Shown one piece after another: positions 24,070 through 32,477 of a stretch of 35,854 bases of DNA. The DNA comes from Lunatibacter salilacus. GTDB taxonomy: Bacteria; Bacteroidota; Bacteroidia; Cytophagales; Cyclobacteriaceae. The notes beneath the pieces are model-generated. The model was not told the origin of the DNA, did no database searches, and saw only the letters and a list, made by a program, of their open reading frames with translations. The position numbers were made by a program, and so were the translations under genes. Position 1 is the first letter of the stretch, and each line of letters starts with the position of its first letter. The stretch covers positions 1-35,854 of the forward strand of contig NZ_VOLC01000033.1 of the NCBI RefSeq assembly GCF_009797935.1, written 5' to 3'.

Positions 24070-26325
24070 ATGAAAATATTTAAATTAATTTTGTTTACAA
24101 TTCTTTGTCTGCCGTTGGGACTATCGGCGCAGACTACCATTCGGACTGTTGATTCTAAAACAGGCGAGCCTATCCCATACGTGTTTATCAAACTCAACAG
24201 TCAACGGAATTTCGTGACTGATGAAGCTGGGATAGTTCAGGTGTTTCTGGAAAGACAGGAGGAAATGATATTCACCCATGTTGCCTTTGCCAGTACCACA
24301 CTTTCGGTACCCGCAAGCGGTGAATATACAGCCCGACTGGAGCGTTCTGACAATGCGCTGTCTGAAGTAGTGGTTTCCTCTTTCCAAACAGAAAGACCTC
24401 TTTTGGTTCAGGCTGCGGCAATTTCCCGGGTTTCCGAGAGTGAGCTTTATCGGTTCAACGAAACCTCCACCGTACATGCGTTCAACACAAAACCAGGCAT
24501 AAGAGTAGAGGAACGCGCTCCTGCATCGTACCGCATTTCAATCCGGGGTAGTTCGCTGCGTTCTCCCTTTGGTGTGAGAAATACCAAGGTCTATTGGAAT
24601 GACATTCCCTTCACGGCTGCCGATGGAACTACGCCGCTTAATCTTTTAGATCTGTCGAATATAGAAAACACGGAAATCATCAAGGGTCCCGCAGGAAGTA
24701 TCTATGGGGCAGGCAATGGTGGAGTCATCAGCTTTACCAGCAAGCAACGCATTGATGAAAATCGAATAAGTACTGATTTATCAGTGGGCGATTTTGGGCT
24801 GATGCGGTACCGGATCGGGATCGAACAGCAACTAGAAAACGGAGGAATTAGTGCTTCCTATGCAAAACAAAAGGCAGACGGATATAGGGACCATACTGCT
24901 ATGGACCGGGAAGTATTCCAGATTGCAGGGCATTTTAACCCTTCAGACAAGCAAAAGATAACCACCCAACTACTTTACTCTGATCTATTCTACGAACTTC
25001 CCGGAGCCCTGACTGCGGCGCAACTGGAAGAAAATCCACGTCAGGCAAGACCGGGTTCTGCTTCGCAAAATGCCTCCATTGCCCTAAAATCCATGTATGG
25101 AACTATCGGACAGGAGTACCGCTTCAGCCCTAAGACATTCAACAAATCATCGGTATATATCAATACAGTAGATTTTGAAAATCCTTTTAACCTAGACTAT
25201 AAAAAAGAGACTCAATTTAGCTACGGAGGTAGGACCAGCTTTACCCACGATGGCACGCTGGCAAATATCCCGGTTAGACTTATTGGTGGAGGAGAGTATC
25301 AACTGGCAAAGACTGCCGCACAGAATTTTGGAAACAGAAGCGGAGCTGCCGACACGATACGTTTTAGTGATGACTTGATCACCACCACAGCTTTTCTATT
25401 CCAACAGATAGAAGCGGAACTGAGCGAGAATTTACTGTTTACCATCGGACTGAGCGAGAACTTTTCCATGTTCGATATTTCAAGAAACATCGATGCCCTA
25501 CGGGGGGTGCCTTCGTCTGCCAACCGCCGCTTTGACCCAGTTATTATACCACGGGTTGCGCTGTCTGCTAAGTTGAATGAAACTTCAGCCGTGCATGGTA
25601 GCATCAGTTCCGGATTTTCTCCTCCAACAATCGATGAGGTAAGGACGAATGAAGGATCTATTAATCTGGGTCTGGAGGCAGAAAAAGGCGTGAATTACGA
25701 GGTAGGCTATCGCGGTAGCTACAAACAGGGAATGGTAAACTTAGACGTCTCGGCTTTTTATTTTAATCTGGATCAAACCATCACCACCTTTACCAACGAA
25801 CAGGGAGTGGTTTTATTCAGGAACGCAGGCGCAACTGACCAAAAAGGAATTGAAGCGATGGTAGATTACGCATTGATTCGCAACCAACTGACATTTGTAC
25901 AGGAGATCAAACTAACGCATGCCTTTACCGGTCACTATTTCACCTTTAGTAATTTTAGCCAAGGAACCAATGACTTCTCTGGCAATGACCTCACTGGGGT
26001 GGCTCCAAACACCCTGGTCAACCAATTGGACATACGTACTAAGCCGGGCATCTACCTCAATTTCACTCACCAATATGTGGATGAGATCCCTCTCAATGAT
26101 GCAAATACAGTATATCAGGAGACCTATAATCTGGTCAATGCCCGTATGGGATGGCGAAGCAACCTTGGCGTCAAATGGGATATGGAAATCTTTGCTGGTG
26201 TGGAAAACCTGCTAAACGAAACCTACAGTTTGGGAAATGACCTCAATGCCTTCGGAGGACGTTTTTATCAGCCAGCTCCTACCCGTAATTTCTATGGAGG
26301 CGTTAAATTAGGAATGAAGTATTGA
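24070..26325 (+). CDS. TonB-dependent receptor with carboxypeptidase-regulatory-like N-terminal domain
   Basis: A 751-residue outer-membrane receptor. Order: signal peptide (MKIFKLILFTILCLPLGLSA), a CarboxypepD_reg-like beta-sandwich (TTIRTVDSKTGEPIPYVFIK to about residue 95), a plug domain (ALSEVVVSSFQTERPL, SISIRGSS-type stretch YRISIRGSSLRSPFGVRNTK, IEIIKGPAG-like ENTEIIKGPAGSIYGAGNGG), and a 22-strand barrel ending in RNFYGGVKLGMKY with the terminal aromatic. Plug sequence resembles siderophore/FecA-type receptors more than SusC. No SusD-like gene is adjacent, so a small chelate or cofactor is the likelier cargo (inference). A 7-nt tandem repeat follows the stop. Confidence 0.93.
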   Translation: MKIFKLILFTILCLPLGLSAQTTIRTVDSKTGEPIPYVFIKLNSQRNFVTDEAGIVQVFLERQEEMIFTHVAFASTTLSVPASGEYTARLERSDNALSEVVVSSFQTERPLLVQAAAISRVSESELYRFNETSTVHAFNTKPGIRVEERAPASYRISIRGSSLRSPFGVRNTKVYWNDIPFTAADGTTPLNLLDLSNIENTEIIKGPAGSIYGAGNGGVISFTSKQRIDENRISTDLSVGDFGLMRYRIGIEQQLENGGISASYAKQKADGYRDHTAMDREVFQIAGHFNPSDKQKITTQLLYSDLFYELPGALTAAQLEENPRQARPGSASQNASIALKSMYGTIGQEYRFSPKTFNKSSVYINTVDFENPFNLDYKKETQFSYGGRTSFTHDGTLANIPVRLIGGGEYQLAKTAAQNFGNRSGAADTIRFSDDLITTTAFLFQQIEAELSENLLFTIGLSENFSMFDISRNIDALRGVPSSANRRFDPVIIPRVALSAKLNETSAVHGSISSGFSPPTIDEVRTNEGSINLGLEAEKGVNYEVGYRGSYKQGMVNLDVSAFYFNLDQTITTFTNEQGVVLFRNAGATDQKGIEAMVDYALIRNQLTFVQEIKLTHAFTGHYFTFSNFSQGTNDFSGNDLTGVAPNTLVNQLDIRTKPGIYLNFTHQYVDEIPLNDANTVYQETYNLVNARMGWRSNLGVKWDMEIFAGVENLLNETYSLGNDLNAFGGRFYQPAPTRNFYGGVKLGMKY

Positions 26326-26363
26326 GATTTGAGGATTGAGGATTGAGGGTTGAGGGTTGAGGG
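26322..26363 (+). repeat. Short tandem repeat (TTGAGRN) x 6
   Basis: Six consecutive 7-nt units starting inside the receptor stop codon: TTGAGAT, two of TTGAGGA, three of TTGAGGG. It occupies half of the 89-nt gap before the nitroreductase gene. Confidence 0.9.
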
Positions 26364-26414
26364 ATCAAATTTAAGAATGCTTTCACTTTAAAGGAATAAT
26401 AACGAAATCCTGAT

Positions 26415-27020
26415 ATGATGAACAAACCAATTTTTAATGTAGAAGAGGTGAATAAAATCATCCGCAACAGACGCTCCATGTTTGTGGCTCAGTTCAGGGA
26501 AAATGACCCGGTGGATGATAACATAATTTCGGAGCTTCTGGAGAATGCCAACTGGGCACCCACCCACAAGTTGACAGAACCTTGGAGGTTTGTAGTTTTC
26601 AGTGGAGAGGGACTTAAGAAATTTGCGGACTTCCAGTCTGAGTTGTATAAGAAGCGGAGTGAAGAAAGCGGGAACTTTATGGAAGCAACCTACAATAAAC
26701 TAAAAGAAAATCCCTTAAAAGCATCACATATTATTGCCATTGGGATGAAGCGGGACCTGAAAGCCAATCTTCCGGAGATGGAAGAGGTGGCAGCCGTTGC
26801 CATGGCAGTTCAAAATATGTATTTAACAGCCAGTGCGCGAGGATTGGCGGCATACTGGGGCACAGGCGGACCTACATTTTGGCCGGAAGCCAAGGAGTTT
26901 TTTGGGCTAGAAGAGGAAGATAAACTAATGGGATTCTTTTATGTAGCAAAACCTGCGTCGGACCGCTGGCCACAGGGAAAACGCAGCCCCATTGCAGACA
27001 AAGTAACTTGGGTAAAATAA
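26415..27020 (+). CDS. Nitroreductase-family (YdjA-like) FMN oxidoreductase
   Basis: A 201-residue flavin reductase. The FMN-binding N-terminus contains IIRNRRSMFVAQF with the RRS phosphate-binding motif, NANWAPTHKLTEPWRFVVF, the central VAAVAMAVQNMYLTASARGL helix and the GTGGPTFWPEAKEFFGL segment. Members reduce nitroaromatics or quinones with NAD(P)H; the physiological substrate is unknown. The start is either 26415 or the next codon (Met-Met). It is followed by an intrinsic terminator shared with the convergent FKBP operon. Confidence 0.92.
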   Translation: MMNKPIFNVEEVNKIIRNRRSMFVAQFRENDPVDDNIISELLENANWAPTHKLTEPWRFVVFSGEGLKKFADFQSELYKKRSEESGNFMEATYNKLKENPLKASHIIAIGMKRDLKANLPEMEEVAAVAMAVQNMYLTASARGLAAYWGTGGPTFWPEAKEFFGLEEEDKLMGFFYVAKPASDRWPQGKRSPIADKVTWVK

Positions 27021-27053
27021 AGAGAGGAAGGACAATAGCTATCCTTCCTCTTT
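27021..27053. terminator. Terminator between nitroreductase and FKBP operon
   Basis: AGAGGAAGGA (27023-27032), loop of 9 nt, TCCTTCCTCT (27042-27051) followed by TTTCTCTCTT; A/G-rich on the left, so it can act on both convergent units, though the T-tract is interrupted. Confidence 0.7.
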
Positions 27054-27074
27054 CTCTCTTCTTTTATTATTTGA

Positions 27075-27638
27075 TCAATCAAATCCCAACAATTCCACTT
27101 CAAACACCAGTATGGAATTTTCCGGGATATTGGGCCGGTTTGGATCGTCCTGATAGCCGAATGGGGATGGAATGACAATCACTCCTTTACCTCCACTTCT
27201 CAATCTCCGAAAACCATGAGAAAATCCGTCAATAGGTCCCCCTTGGTTTAACAGCTGACCTACAAAAAAGGTGAAAATATCATAGTTACGTTCCTCATCG
27301 AAGATATCGTTGGCTTTAGCCACATCTTCAAGATTTGTATCAAATATAGTCCCGTCAGTCAGCATCCCCGTATAATTGGCATACACAACGTTCCCAGACC
27401 TTGGCCTTGAACCCTCTCCTTCTTCCTGAACAATGACCACAACGCCGGTGGCAGGATCATGCACCCGGTAAAGACTGTCAAATGCAGCAGTTTCTAGGTA
27501 TTCCGCTATCCGTACTCTGTCGATAGCAAGATTACCCTCTACGTCGTATACGGGTCCTCCGAATCCCGCAAACTGATCATCGCATGAAACGGATAAGATT
27601 AAAACTGAAAGGAGTGCGGCAATAATTGATTTTTTCAT
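27075..27638 (-). CDS. FKBP-type peptidyl-prolyl isomerase lipoprotein (third in tandem)
   Basis: A 187-residue lipoprotein: signal MKKSIIAALLSVLILSVSC with lipid Cys19, a helical linker (IDRVRIAEYLETAAFDSLY), and an FKBP domain with VVYANYTGMLTDGTIFDTN, GFSHGFRRLRSGGKGVIVIP and PENSILVFEVELLGFD. Relative to active FKBPs the central hydrophobic loop is rebuilt (FFVGQLLNQGGPIDGFSHG in place of the usual V-I-x-G-W), so catalytic activity is uncertain. Unlike its two upstream paralogs it is preceded by a copy of the dispersed repeat that ends at its ATG. Confidence 0.9.
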   Translation of the reverse strand: MKKSIIAALLSVLILSVSCDDQFAGFGGPVYDVEGNLAIDRVRIAEYLETAAFDSLYRVHDPATGVVVIVQEEGEGSRPRSGNVVYANYTGMLTDGTIFDTNLEDVAKANDIFDEERNYDIFTFFVGQLLNQGGPIDGFSHGFRRLRSGGKGVIVIPSPFGYQDDPNRPNIPENSILVFEVELLGFD

Positions 27639-27727
27639 GTGTTTATAATTTGTTTTTCAGAGGTCACATGGAATCTCGCAACTATAATCATCCCTCCGTG
27701 CGTCGCCTTCGGCATGCTCGATTTCAT
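27639..27727 (-). repeat. Dispersed repeat, copy D
   Basis: An 89-nt unit on the minus strand, inserted between two FKBP genes, running from ATGAAATCGAGC at 27727 to the base before the ATG at 27638. The hairpin region reads GCC-GAA-GGC. The open frame of the unit ends in a TGA overlapping the FKBP start (ATGA). Confidence 0.9.
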
Positions 27728-27741
27728 TAGTAAAATCTTAA

Positions 27742-28281
27742 TTATTCTGGTCCCGTGACGCTAACCACATCTAAGTCAAATACCAATACAGTGTTTCCGG
27801 GAATACGTCCGCTTCCATCTCTTCCGTAACCATAAAAAGAGGGAATTAGAACGGTTGCCTTCTCCCCTTCCCGCAATTGAGACAAAGCAATATGCCACCC
27901 GACAATTACATTGGACACTCCGAGTTCTATTCGAAAGGGTTCATAGGGTCTATTCGGATTAAACATTCCTTCTTCTTCTGCAATAGAACGAACGGAGGTG
28001 TCAAATACCGTACCATCCAACAAATATCCTGTATAGTCCACCATGATGGTATCGCGGTTTACAGGCAATCGCCCAATATCATTGGTTTCAGTAATCAAAA
28101 GCACAACTCCCGATTCACCGACGGTTTCCTTCCTATGCTCCACATCAAAGTCAGCAACAAAGGCTTCTATTTTTTGCTTGTCCTGTTCAAAGATGACCTC
28201 GAGGTTTTCTTCCTCAGACACACAGGAAAAGACAAATACCACCCCAAGAAGTGCCAGAAGTTTTAACGTAATTTTTTTCAT
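27742..28281 (-). CDS. FKBP-type peptidyl-prolyl isomerase lipoprotein (second in tandem)
   Basis: A 179-residue lipoprotein: signal MKKITLKLLALLGVVFVFSC with lipid Cys20, a linker with a charged helix (EQDKQKIEAFVADFDVEH), and an FKBP domain with IMVDYTGYLLDGTVFDTSV, VSNVIVGWHIALSQLREGEKA, TVLIPSFYGYGRDGSG and IPGNTVLVFDLDVVSV. The VIVGW loop and the YTGYLLDGTVFD active-site strand are intact, so it should be active in the periplasm. It lies 41 nt downstream of the two-domain FKBP gene. Resembles the gliding-related GldI group of Bacteroidetes FKBPs, but I cannot assign orthology. Confidence 0.92.
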   Translation of the reverse strand: MKKITLKLLALLGVVFVFSCVSEEENLEVIFEQDKQKIEAFVADFDVEHRKETVGESGVVLLITETNDIGRLPVNRDTIMVDYTGYLLDGTVFDTSVRSIAEEEGMFNPNRPYEPFRIELGVSNVIVGWHIALSQLREGEKATVLIPSFYGYGRDGSGRIPGNTVLVFDLDVVSVTGPE

Positions 28282-28322
28282 ATAACAATTACTAATATCT
28301 ACCTGCCGGGAAAACTCGGCAT

Positions 28323-29246
28323 TTATTTTTGAACATCCGTTACTTCTACGTCAAATACCAAAATAGAGTTGGCCTTAATCACCTCAGAGCGCTGTGACGG
28401 GCCATAGGCCAAAGGAGACGGAATGAGTAGTTTTGCTACTGAGCCTTTTTTCAGGAATTGCAAACCTTCGTCCCAACCTTGAATCACACGTCCTTGACCT
28501 ACAGGGAAAGATATAGGTTGATACTCCCTGCCCTCGGTAAAGGTGTTGCTTTCCTTTGCGCGGCTTTCCACACTGGTGTCAAATACAGTCCCGTCCAATA
28601 CATATCCTGTATAGTCAACCGAAATTGTATTTCCTTGCTCAACTTGGTCACCAGTACCTTCTTTCTCTATGACGTAGAAAAGACCCGATTCCGTTTTGGT
28701 AGCCTGTAAATTATTTTCAGAAATGTATTTTTCGATAGTTTCAATATCATCCTGCAACTGCTTTTTGGAGTTTTCTTCCTGCTTTTTCTGCTGGGCGGCC
28801 ATCAAGTCATTGTAATAATCCTGAAAAACCTCTTCTTCAATTACATTCACCACCCCAATTTCAATGGTGACGTATTCAGCACTGTCCAGAAAGGGCGGAA
28901 GGTTGGGGCCAAAGATTTTTCCAGCTTTCGAAGAGACCCGGATACTGTCTCCCTTGTTTAGATTCAAAAATATCTCATCAATTCCTGTCTGGGCATCCGC
29001 ACTGTCCTGATGCTGCAGGTATGGAGGAATAGGTTGATCATAACTGGAAATAAAGACGGAGTCCTTGCTGGTCTTTGCTATAAAGTTATACAGCACATAT
29101 TCTCCGGCTTTTGTTGCGTCCTTTCCCTCCTTGATATAGGTATATTCAATTCCGTCCGAAGTGGTTTGTTTTTTCTCACAGGACGAAACAGCCACACTGC
29201 CAATGATAATGCCTGCGGCTAAAATAAGGTTATTAATTTTTTTCAT
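28323..29246 (-). CDS. Two-domain FKBP-type peptidyl-prolyl isomerase lipoprotein (first in tandem)
   Basis: A 307-residue lipoprotein: signal MKKINNLILAAGIIIGSVAV with Cys about 23, an N-terminal degenerate FKBP-like domain (YVLYNFIAKTSKDSVFISSY to VTIEIGVVNVIEEE, about 45-135), a charged coiled-coil (YYNDLMAAQQKKQEENSKKQ and on), and a C-terminal complete FKBP domain with ISVDYTGYVLDGTVFDTSV, GRVIQGWDEGLQFLKKGS and LIPSPLAYGPSQR. Only the second domain keeps the active-site set. This N-degenerate/C-active layout is common in Bacteroidetes periplasmic FKBPs next to nrnA. It overlaps nrnA by 14 nt. Confidence 0.92.
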   Translation of the reverse strand: MKKINNLILAAGIIIGSVAVSSCEKKQTTSDGIEYTYIKEGKDATKAGEYVLYNFIAKTSKDSVFISSYDQPIPPYLQHQDSADAQTGIDEIFLNLNKGDSIRVSSKAGKIFGPNLPPFLDSAEYVTIEIGVVNVIEEEVFQDYYNDLMAAQQKKQEENSKKQLQDDIETIEKYISENNLQATKTESGLFYVIEKEGTGDQVEQGNTISVDYTGYVLDGTVFDTSVESRAKESNTFTEGREYQPISFPVGQGRVIQGWDEGLQFLKKGSVAKLLIPSPLAYGPSQRSEVIKANSILVFDVEVTDVQK

Positions 29247-30279
29247 TGATGATTTCTAATTGATTGTATAAGGTATGTTGATTTTCTTTTATAAGGTGTT
29301 CGAATCTTTCCACTGTTTCATCCAGTGGGAGTTCAGAGATGCCTCCTGCGGCATTTTTATGGCCACCTCCATTAAAAAAGCTTGCCGCAAATTTATTGAT
29401 TTCCACCTCTTCTGCAGACCGGAATGAAATTTTTACGCCGTCTTTCCGTTCGGTAAACAGTGCCGCGATTTTTATCCCGTCCAGAGAAAGGGCATAATTG
29501 ACCAATCCCTCCGTATCGCCTGTCTGAGATGCATATTTTCTCAGGTCTTTTTTACTGATGGAGAAATAGGCTGTATGTGATTCCTCCAGAATCTTCAACC
29601 TTCGAGTCAATGCAAAGCCCAAAAACCGCAGTTTATTAAGCGAGTTGGTGTCGTATATCAAACGGGCAATTTTGGAATTGTCCGCGCCGAGCGCAATAAG
29701 TTCAGCGGTGACCAAGTGGACATTTTTGGTGGTATTCGGGTGTTTGAACCCTCCCGTATCCGTCATAATACCAGCATAGAGGCATTCGGCAATATCTTGA
29801 TCGAGCAGTTCAATATCTCCGATCTTATATATCAGGTCATAAATTAACTCGCAAGTCGCCGCAGCCTCAGTACTACAATAATTAAAATCAGCAAAATCGT
29901 CCGGATCTTGGTGATGGTCAATATTTATTAGTTTTGCCTTGGATGCTTTCACGTATTCTCCCATGTCAATCAAGCGCTTGAGGGAAGAAAAATCCAGACA
30001 GAAGATAAGGTCTGCTTCTCGTATCAGCTCTTTTGCGATTTCAGATTTACCCGGCGCCTCAAAGTTTATCACCTCATCGTTGCCCTTCATCCAGTTCAAA
30101 AAAGAAGGGTAATCGGACGGAGTAATTACCGTTACCGAATGATTCTTTTTTTTGAGATAGCTAGCCAGTCCCAGAGATGAACCAAGGGCGTCGGCATCAG
30201 GCTTGTGGTGGGTAGTTATAACGATCTTTTTGGGAGAAGAGGAAGAAATCTGTTCTTTAAATAGATCTATATTTTGCAT
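29233..30279 (-). CDS. nrnA: DHH-family bifunctional oligoribonuclease / PAP phosphatase
   Basis: A 348-residue DHH/DHHA1 phosphoesterase. Metal-binding motifs are TTHHKPDADALGSSLGL near the N-terminus, FCLDFS, the signature NIDHHQDPDDFADFNY and MTDTGGFKHPNT; the C-terminal DHHA1 substrate domain closes with FFNGGGHKNAAGG. NrnA-type enzymes degrade short RNA oligonucleotides and pAp in the cytoplasm. It leads the minus-strand FKBP operon by a 14-nt overlap and is divergent from ndk, an arrangement I recall as conserved across Bacteroidetes. Confidence 0.93.
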   Translation of the reverse strand: MQNIDLFKEQISSSSPKKIVITTHHKPDADALGSSLGLASYLKKKNHSVTVITPSDYPSFLNWMKGNDEVINFEAPGKSEIAKELIREADLIFCLDFSSLKRLIDMGEYVKASKAKLINIDHHQDPDDFADFNYCSTEAAATCELIYDLIYKIGDIELLDQDIAECLYAGIMTDTGGFKHPNTTKNVHLVTAELIALGADNSKIARLIYDTNSLNKLRFLGFALTRRLKILEESHTAYFSISKKDLRKYASQTGDTEGLVNYALSLDGIKIAALFTERKDGVKISFRSAEEVEINKFAASFFNGGGHKNAAGGISELPLDETVERFEHLIKENQHTLYNQLEIINEKN

Positions 30280-30428
30280 GGGTATAAATTAACCATCGTG
30301 CTTTTTCTAACACAGAGCGTGCAAAGTTCTACATAATTTCTCGAAATTCCCAATATGTTCCAAGCCGTTCTTTTCAAGTGGTTTGTGGACAATTAACCGG
30401 ATTTCCTAGTAGTTTCTTCGAAAAGCCT

Positions 30429-30436
30429 TAATTTTG
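30429..30436 (+). promoter_or_regulatory. Candidate -7 element upstream of ndk
   Basis: TAATTTTG in the context CTTAATTTTGTCC, 31 nt before the ndk ATG; matches TAnnTTTG. No clear -33 element at 19-20 nt spacing. Confidence 0.45.
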
Positions 30437-30467
30437 TCCTCATTCTAACCAATTAAAGATTTTAGAA

Positions 30468-30893
30468 ATGAGTACAAAAAGAACGTTTACCATGATAAAG
30501 CCAGATGCATTTGGGGCTGGAAATGCAGGGGCAATTTTAAAGATGATTGAAGAGGCTGGGTTCAAACTGGTTGCTATGAAGATCACCAGGCTTGCGGGTG
30601 ATGCTGCTGGGAAATTTTACGCGGTACACCATGAGCGTCCTTTTTATAAGGATCTTTGTGCCTATATGTCCTCCGGGCCAATCATTGCTGCCATACTGGA
30701 GAAGGACAACGCAGTGGCTGACTTCAGAAAATTAATTGGCGCAACCAATCCTGCTGATGCGGCCGAAGGAACTATTCGTAAATTATACGCCACTTCCATT
30801 GAGGCCAACGCAGTGCATGGCTCTGATTCCGATGAAAACGCCGCCATTGAAGGCAACTTCTTTTTCAGTGAGTTGGAAAAGGTAGGCGTTTAA
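30468..30893 (+). CDS. ndk: Nucleoside diphosphate kinase
   Basis: A 141-residue cytoplasmic enzyme that transfers the gamma phosphate between nucleoside triphosphates and diphosphates. Features are [10 protein letters not shown] at the N-terminus, [34 protein letters not shown], the [18 protein letters not shown] nucleotide site and NAVHGSDS with the phosphorylated His117. Length and order are canonical. It has its own promoter-like word and a strong terminator, so it is probably monocistronic. Confidence 0.97.
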   Translation: MSTKRTFTMIKPDAFGAGNAGAILKMIEEAGFKLVAMKITRLAGDAAGKFYAVHHERPFYKDLCAYMSSGPIIAAILEKDNAVADFRKLIGATNPADAAEGTIRKLYATSIEANAVHGSDSDENAAIEGNFFFSELEKVGV

Positions 30894-30915
30894 ATCCCTC
30901 TATATCAAATTTGAG

Positions 30916-30954
30916 ACACCTCTTAGACAGTATGCTAAGAGGTGTTTTTTTTTT
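30916..30954 (+). terminator. Intrinsic terminator of ndk
   Basis: ACACCTCTTAG (30916-30926), 8-nt loop, CTAAGAGGTGT (30935-30945), followed by a long T-run to 30954. Confidence 0.93.
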
Positions 30955-31007
30955 GCCCAAATACTTTTACTTATATTTGATAGCAACCCCAAAATTAAAA
31001 TACACCC

Positions 31008-32393
31008 ATGATGCCTATCGCTATTACTCTCTATCAAAAGATTATTTCTACACTTTTGCTAATATTATTATTCTACCCGCTTTACGCCCAATTGCCCAAG
31101 CTCAAGGTCTCAGACAATCAGCGATATCTTGTCACAGAATCGGGGGATCCGTTTTTTTGGCTCGCCGATACTGCGTGGGAACTCTTTCACCGCTGTGACC
31201 GTGATGAAGTCATTTACTACCTGGATAAAAGGGCCTCCCAAGGGTTCAATGTGATTCAGGCGGTGGCCTTGGCAGAAATAGACGGCATAGAAACGCCAAA
31301 TCCTTATGGTGACACACCGCTAATGGACAACGACCCGACCCGTCCGAATGCTGCCTATTTCGAGCATGTGGATTTTGTGATCGATGAAGCAGCTAAACGC
31401 GGGATTTATATTGCTCTACTGCCAACTTGGGGGGATAAGGTATTTAAGAACAATTGGGGGGTAGGTCCTGAAATTTTCAATCCGCAGAATGCCAAAATGT
31501 TTGGCGAATGGATTGGCAACCGGTATAAGGACCATACAAATATCATTTGGGTAATCGGTGGTGACCGCAACCCCCGGCAGGGATCAGACGATGTGGAAAT
31601 CTGGAGAAATATGGCCGAAGGTGTTGCGGCGGGAGTCGGTGGCCATGACAAAGCACTGATGACCTTCCACCCGCAACCTGCCAAGCCGGGAGGATCGAGC
31701 AACTGGTTTCACCAAGATGCGTGGCTGGATTTCAACATGCACCAAACGGGGCACTGCCCCAATCAAGCTACCTACAACATCATCGCCCATGACTATGCCT
31801 TAAGCCCTACAAAACCTACGCTTGACGGGGAACCCCTTTATGAAGACCACCCCAATTGCTTTAACGCAAAGGAACTTGGATACAGCATTCCCGACGATAT
31901 ACGCCGCATTATGTACTGGAATGTCTTTGCGGGTGCTTTTGGGCAAAGTTATGGTTGTCATGCCGTTTGGCAGATGTACGCCAATGACCGCGCTCCCATC
32001 AATGCTCCATTACGACCATGGAAAGTCGCTTTAGATCTACCTATGGCTCATCAAGCCCAGCATCTCAAAAAATTGATGTTGTCCAGATCCTTTCTTTCCC
32101 GCATTCCCGCCATGGATATGGTCATTACCCCTCAGGAAGACGATCATCACTTTGTAGCGGCGACCCGGGACGAAAATGGAACCTATGCAATGGTCTATTT
32201 TCCTACCGGAAAATCCGTGGATCTCAACCTAACTGACTTGAAAGGGCAACAATTGGAGCTTTTATGGTATGACCCCAGGACTGGTCACCTCCACCCACCC
32301 ATACAAAAGACTTATGTGGAAAATTTATCCGTGACCGCACCCAGCTCCGGAGAAAAAGGCCACGACTGGGTCCTTATTATTGACGCAAAATAA
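31008..32393 (+). CDS. GH140-like glycoside hydrolase (DUF4038 fold; apiosidase-type)
   Basis: A 461-residue secreted enzyme: signal peptide with the hydrophobic stretch IISTLLLILLFYPLYA, cleavage before QLPKLKV. The (beta/alpha)8 barrel starts YLVTESGDPFFWLADTAWEL, the hallmark of DUF4038/GH140 proteins; the C-terminal ~90 residues are a beta-sandwich (MVYFPTGKSVDLNLTDLKGQ and on). Candidate catalytic acids are Asp186 in IGGDRN and Glu275 in LDGEPLYED (inference from position and context). The characterised family member cleaves apiose linkages in rhamnogalacturonan-II; the substrate here is unproven. No SusC/SusD pair or other RG-II genes are in the window. Confidence 0.9.
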   Translation: MMPIAITLYQKIISTLLLILLFYPLYAQLPKLKVSDNQRYLVTESGDPFFWLADTAWELFHRCDRDEVIYYLDKRASQGFNVIQAVALAEIDGIETPNPYGDTPLMDNDPTRPNAAYFEHVDFVIDEAAKRGIYIALLPTWGDKVFKNNWGVGPEIFNPQNAKMFGEWIGNRYKDHTNIIWVIGGDRNPRQGSDDVEIWRNMAEGVAAGVGGHDKALMTFHPQPAKPGGSSNWFHQDAWLDFNMHQTGHCPNQATYNIIAHDYALSPTKPTLDGEPLYEDHPNCFNAKELGYSIPDDIRRIMYWNVFAGAFGQSYGCHAVWQMYANDRAPINAPLRPWKVALDLPMAHQAQHLKKLMLSRSFLSRIPAMDMVITPQEDDHHFVAATRDENGTYAMVYFPTGKSVDLNLTDLKGQQLELLWYDPRTGHLHPPIQKTYVENLSVTAPSSGEKGHDWVLIIDAK

Positions 32394-32397
32394 AAAA

Positions 32398-32449
32398 TTC
32401 CATCCTGGTTAAAAAACTGCCCAACGGGTTGGTTCCAATCAGGATGGAA
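32398..32449. terminator. Long-loop hairpin after the GH140-like gene
   Basis: TTCCATCCTG (32398-32407) pairs exactly with CAGGATGGAA (32440-32449); inside the 32-nt loop CCAAC and GTTGG can form a second stem. It lies between convergent genes. The tail lacks a clean T-run, so terminator function is tentative. Confidence 0.5.
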
Positions 32450-32477
32450 ACACATTAAAAAAAACCACCACTATTTA

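Noticed and set aside
27877-28266. A 129-codon plus-strand frame opposite the second FKBP gene
   Set aside because: Antisense shadow of a clear FKBP domain with a lipoprotein signal.
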